NCBI GenBank assembly: GCA_022605955.1
Contig: JAKCOZ010000007.1
Location: 35,876,991-35,940,990, forward strand
From: Rallus limicola
Lineage: Eukaryota; Chordata; Aves; Gruiformes; Rallidae
DNA length: 64,000 bases
Direction of reading: 5' to 3'
Part shown: piece by piece, positions 60,801-64,000 of the stretch
Layout of the letters: every line of letters begins with the position of its first letter
Position numbering within the stretch: position 1 is the stretch's first letter
Notes under the pieces: generated by a model
Database searches by the model: none
Told to the model about the DNA's origin: nothing
What the model saw: the letters and a program-made list of their open reading frames with translations, nothing else
Translations under genes and position numbers: made by a program

Positions 60801-62141
60801 AATTTGTGCATTTCTTTAGATACATCTCTGCACACTGTTTACATTTAAGCAGTGGTAATATTATTAGTCACTGCAAAAGTAACTGGGTGTTCCCTTGTTC
60901 CTGCTAACAATACGGAAGGGATAGCTTTGGATTAAGTGACATGTTTTATGAAAAATATACTTGATGTTTGCTGGTTCATGTCAAAAGAATTCCCTGTGTG
61001 ACCCATCAAATATCACACCCCTTCCACTGGGAATTTTACTCTACTACAGCCTTTTGTTGTTGTCTTTGGATCCCTTGATGAGGCTTACATGTAGCCATAT
61101 GGATCAGTTGTCCTTCCAAAAATTAACCAATGCAGCTTTGAACCGAGGGCACTGACCTAAATAAAAAAAATATAAAGAAATAACACCCTTGTCAGAGATT
61201 TGCCTGATATTATTCATATCCCCATGTAAGTACTTATTTCCACTTTGGAAACTGCTTTTGGCAGGTTTATCTGGTTCAGCAGAAGCATAGATGCAGGGTG
61301 AGTCATTGGTCTTGCAATATGAACTTCCTGCCATTTGCAAAGGAAGTACAATTTTTTTTTTTAATATATTTTAGCAGACCAGGGTTTATCTGAAAGTTCG
61401 TTTGATGAATGGAGGCACACGGGGGGTTGTTTCATTTGCTTGGCTTTGAATAGGTACGTTTCTTCAGGAGGCTTTTTTTGGTGTGCCAAAAAAAATTTAC
61501 CAAAGGAACCATTTTTGCAAGAGGCTCTGTTAATTGAGATCTATGAGCTGAATTCACAGCAGGACTCAACTGTGAAGAGACAGGACTGCCCAGCCCCACG
61601 TTCACAGCTCAGGCTATTGGTCCAATGCATGGGACAGCGAAGTGCCTCAGCACTGGATTTTTGAGAAGTCAACATGGTGAGTGGTAAATATTAAAGCTGG
61701 CCAAGAGAAAAAGCCAAGAGAGACAAGTTTCTAAAATAGATTTTATGTTTATTTCCACATAAGGTTTTTGCCTGTGAGTTCTCTCTGAGAGCTGACTACC
61801 TATGGGCAGCGAGTGCTTTCTCCAGTATTGCCGAGCAGTCTGTAACCCACAGATGATGCTGGCATCTGAGGGACTTGGTTTCAGAGTGTGTGTGAGCACA
61901 GCTCTTCTGCTTACCAGGGAAAAGTATGAACCACAGCCTATAGGGTGGTTGTACACCTATTGCACAACTTTTTGTTAGACATTTCTCCTGTTGGAGCTAA
62001 TGTGTTTTGTAGAAATAACAAAAATTCATCAAGCCAGACAGGGAAAAAGGAATAATTTGGTTCTGCAGCTCACAGATGTCATTGCAAAGGCAGGGCAAGA
62101 GTTTTATATCCCTGCTGCAGTTGGAAGGGACTTGGCGCATA
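57883..62141. other. Intergenic DNA upstream of NDRG1
   Basis: About 4.3 kb of sequence with no recognised gene, repeat copy or RNA. Open frames are short (below 100 codons) and without domains. Regulatory elements of NDRG1 could lie here, but none can be named. Confidence 0.6.
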
Positions 62142-63250
62142 AAATCACAGAATTGTTTTGGTTGGAAGGGACCCTTTAGATCATCAAGTCCAACCATCAA
62201 CCTAATCTGCCATCCACTACTAAACCATGTCCCACAGCACCACATCTAACCATCTTTTAAATACCTCCAGGGATACCTCCACCACTTCCCTGGGCAGCCC
62301 GGTCCAATGGCAGCAACCCTTTCTGTGTAGAAGCTTTTCCTAATATCCAATCTAAGCCTCACCTGTTGTAACTCAAAGCCCTTTCCTCTTGTCCTATTAC
62401 TTGTCACTAGGGAGAAAAGATCAGCCCCCACCTCTCCACAACCTCCTTCCAGGTAGTCATAGAAAGCAATTAGGTCTCCCTTCAACCTCCTTCACACTAA
62501 ACAACCCCAGTTCCCTCAGTGGCTCATGTCCCCTCACCAGCCTCATCACCCTTCTCTGGACACACTCCAGCACCTCAGTGTCTTCTCTGTAGTGAGGGCC
62601 CCAAAACTGAACGCAGTACTTAAGCCTCACCAGCGCTCAGTACAGCATGACAATTACTTCCCTAGTCCAACTCACCACACTGTTCTTAATACAGGCCAGG
62701 ATGCTGTTGGCCTTCTTGGCCACCTGGGCACACTGCTGGCTCAAGATCAGGCAGCTGTCCATCAGCATCCCTTCTCTGCCAGGGGCTCCTTCTCTGCCAG
62801 GCAGCTTTCCAGCCACTCTTCCCCAAGCTTGTAGCACTGCTTGGGGTTATTATGACCCAAATGCAACACCCAGCACCTGGCTTCGTTGAACCTCATGCCA
62901 TTGGCCTTGGCCCATCAATCCAGCCTGTCCAGATCTTTGTACAGCTTTTCTACCCTCAAGCAAATCAACATTCCCACCTAACTTAATGTCATCTGTGAAT
63001 TTACTGAGGATGTACTCAATCCCCTTGTCCATGTTAATAAAGATATTAAAGAAAACTGGCTCCTGAGGGACACCACTAGTGACTGGCTGCCAACTGTATT
63101 TAACTCCATTCACCACAGCTTGCTGGGCCTGGCCATCCATCCAGTTTTTTTACCAAGCAAAGAGTATACCCACCCATCCAACCCAGAGCAGCCAGTTTCT
63201 CTAGGATAATGCTGTGAGAAATGGTGTAAAAACCTTTGCTAAAATACAGA
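62142..63250 (-). mobile_element. CR1 LINE copy of about 1.1 kb, reverse orientation
   Basis: It starts with AAATCACAGAATTGTTTTGG and TTGGAAGGGACCC, the reversed CR1 tail, and continues through the 3' UTR into the ORF2 RT region. On the - strand, near 62850-63140, [16 protein letters not shown] and FTDDIKLGG correspond to RT blocks, with FTDD at the FADD site. Frames are broken. A local duplication of TTCTCTGCCAGG lies near 62780-62803. Confidence 0.9.
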
Positions 63251-64000
63251 TAGATAGTAACGTATTTCTACTCCTTCTCCAAACAGAAAAGGTTCAAACT
63301 GTAATTTCTTTCTCTTGCCCCAAGAAAAGAGAGCCCTCATTTTCAAAGCTATATTTTGTGCAAAGATTAAGCCAGCACGGGTTTAGACAAAACAGAGAAG
63401 AAATCCTAACTGGGGTTTCCAGCTAGGCAACTCCTCTTCCCAGAGTGACGGTGCTTTCATGCACACCAAGTGGGGAAGTGCTTCCTGATTTGGTGGCAAC
63501 CCAATACTGATACCCAGTGATACCCAGGTTTCAGAATAACGGGATTCAGGTGAATTCAGCTTGCCCACTCACTACAAACAGTGTGTAATGCACTGCAGCT
63601 AATTATCTGTCCTGATGTAGTCTCAAGTTGTCTACTCAGATGGGTCCTTTGTGTTTCACTTCTTTGTCACCTGCTTATGACTGGGCAGAAGAAGCAGTGG
63701 AGCACCATGCCCTATGGCCCGTGAAAAGCTCTATACTTGCTGATGGTCCCAGCAGGATGTGTGTGGTGACCAATCTCTCATTTGCTCAGTGGGCTGAACA
63801 GAAGGCTCTTTGGTGCTGCTGAGAGATGAAAGAATTGGATTTATAGGTACTTGATAGGCCCTTGCACAAGGTTATTTTGGCCTGCTGGAGGAACTTTGCA
63901 CTCTTCAGACCTGTCCACCTGGTAAACACCCATGTACTCACTTGTATATACAATCATATAGAGCTTGTTTCTTTTGGGATCTGTGCTAAACATACAGATA
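63251..64000. other. Intergenic, nothing recognised
   Basis: The last 750 bp show no gene, exon with convincing splice sites, or repeat copy. Confidence 0.6.

Noticed and set aside
1..64000. CRISPR arrays, operons, insertion sequences, tRNA or rRNA genes
   Set aside because: None was seen. The window is vertebrate nuclear DNA with spliced genes, and direct repeats are simple sequence or CR1.

Overview
This window is vertebrate nuclear DNA, almost certainly avian. Genes are split into exons with GT-AG introns. The interspersed repeats are nearly all CR1 LINEs with the typical CR1 3' end (an 8-bp ATTCTRTG-type repeat). No SINEs, L1 elements or bacterial-style operons were seen. A galliform such as chicken would fit, but the species cannot be proven by eye.

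Two protein-coding genes face each other tail to tail. At the left, on the + strand, are the last three coding exons of CCN4 (WISP1), a secreted matricellular protein: the VWC, TSP1 and cystine-knot exons, at 1093-4539. Earlier CCN4 exons lie left of the window. After a gap of about 13 kb comes NDRG1 on the - strand. It occupies about 17.55-57.47 kb and appears complete: a noncoding first exon in a CpG island, 15 coding exons read individually here, a 1.6-kb 3' UTR and a poly(A) signal. The exons join in phase to a predicted protein of 401 residues. This gene order and orientation match what is known of the CCN4-NDRG1 neighbourhood in mammals.

Layout: 1-4.6 kb, CCN4 3' part with two CR1 fragments; 4.6-17.5 kb, intergenic, with a 3.3-kb CR1 copy (7386-10692) that appears to interrupt an AT-rich simple repeat; 17.5-57.5 kb, NDRG1, with four intronic CR1 fragments; 57.0-57.9 kb, CpG island and promoter; 57.9-64 kb, upstream intergenic DNA ending in a CR1 copy of about 1.1 kb in reverse orientation.

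The genes do not form a pathway unit. CCN4 is extracellular and signals through matrix and receptors. NDRG1 is a cytoplasmic alpha/beta-hydrolase-fold protein without catalytic activity, phosphorylated by SGK1 in its C-terminal repeats. I saw no new biological system. The points most worth checking are a GC-AG intron in NDRG1, a fourth SGK-type decapeptide in its tail, a well-formed 36-nt candidate cassette exon in intron 1, and a candidate alternative first exon in the CpG island.
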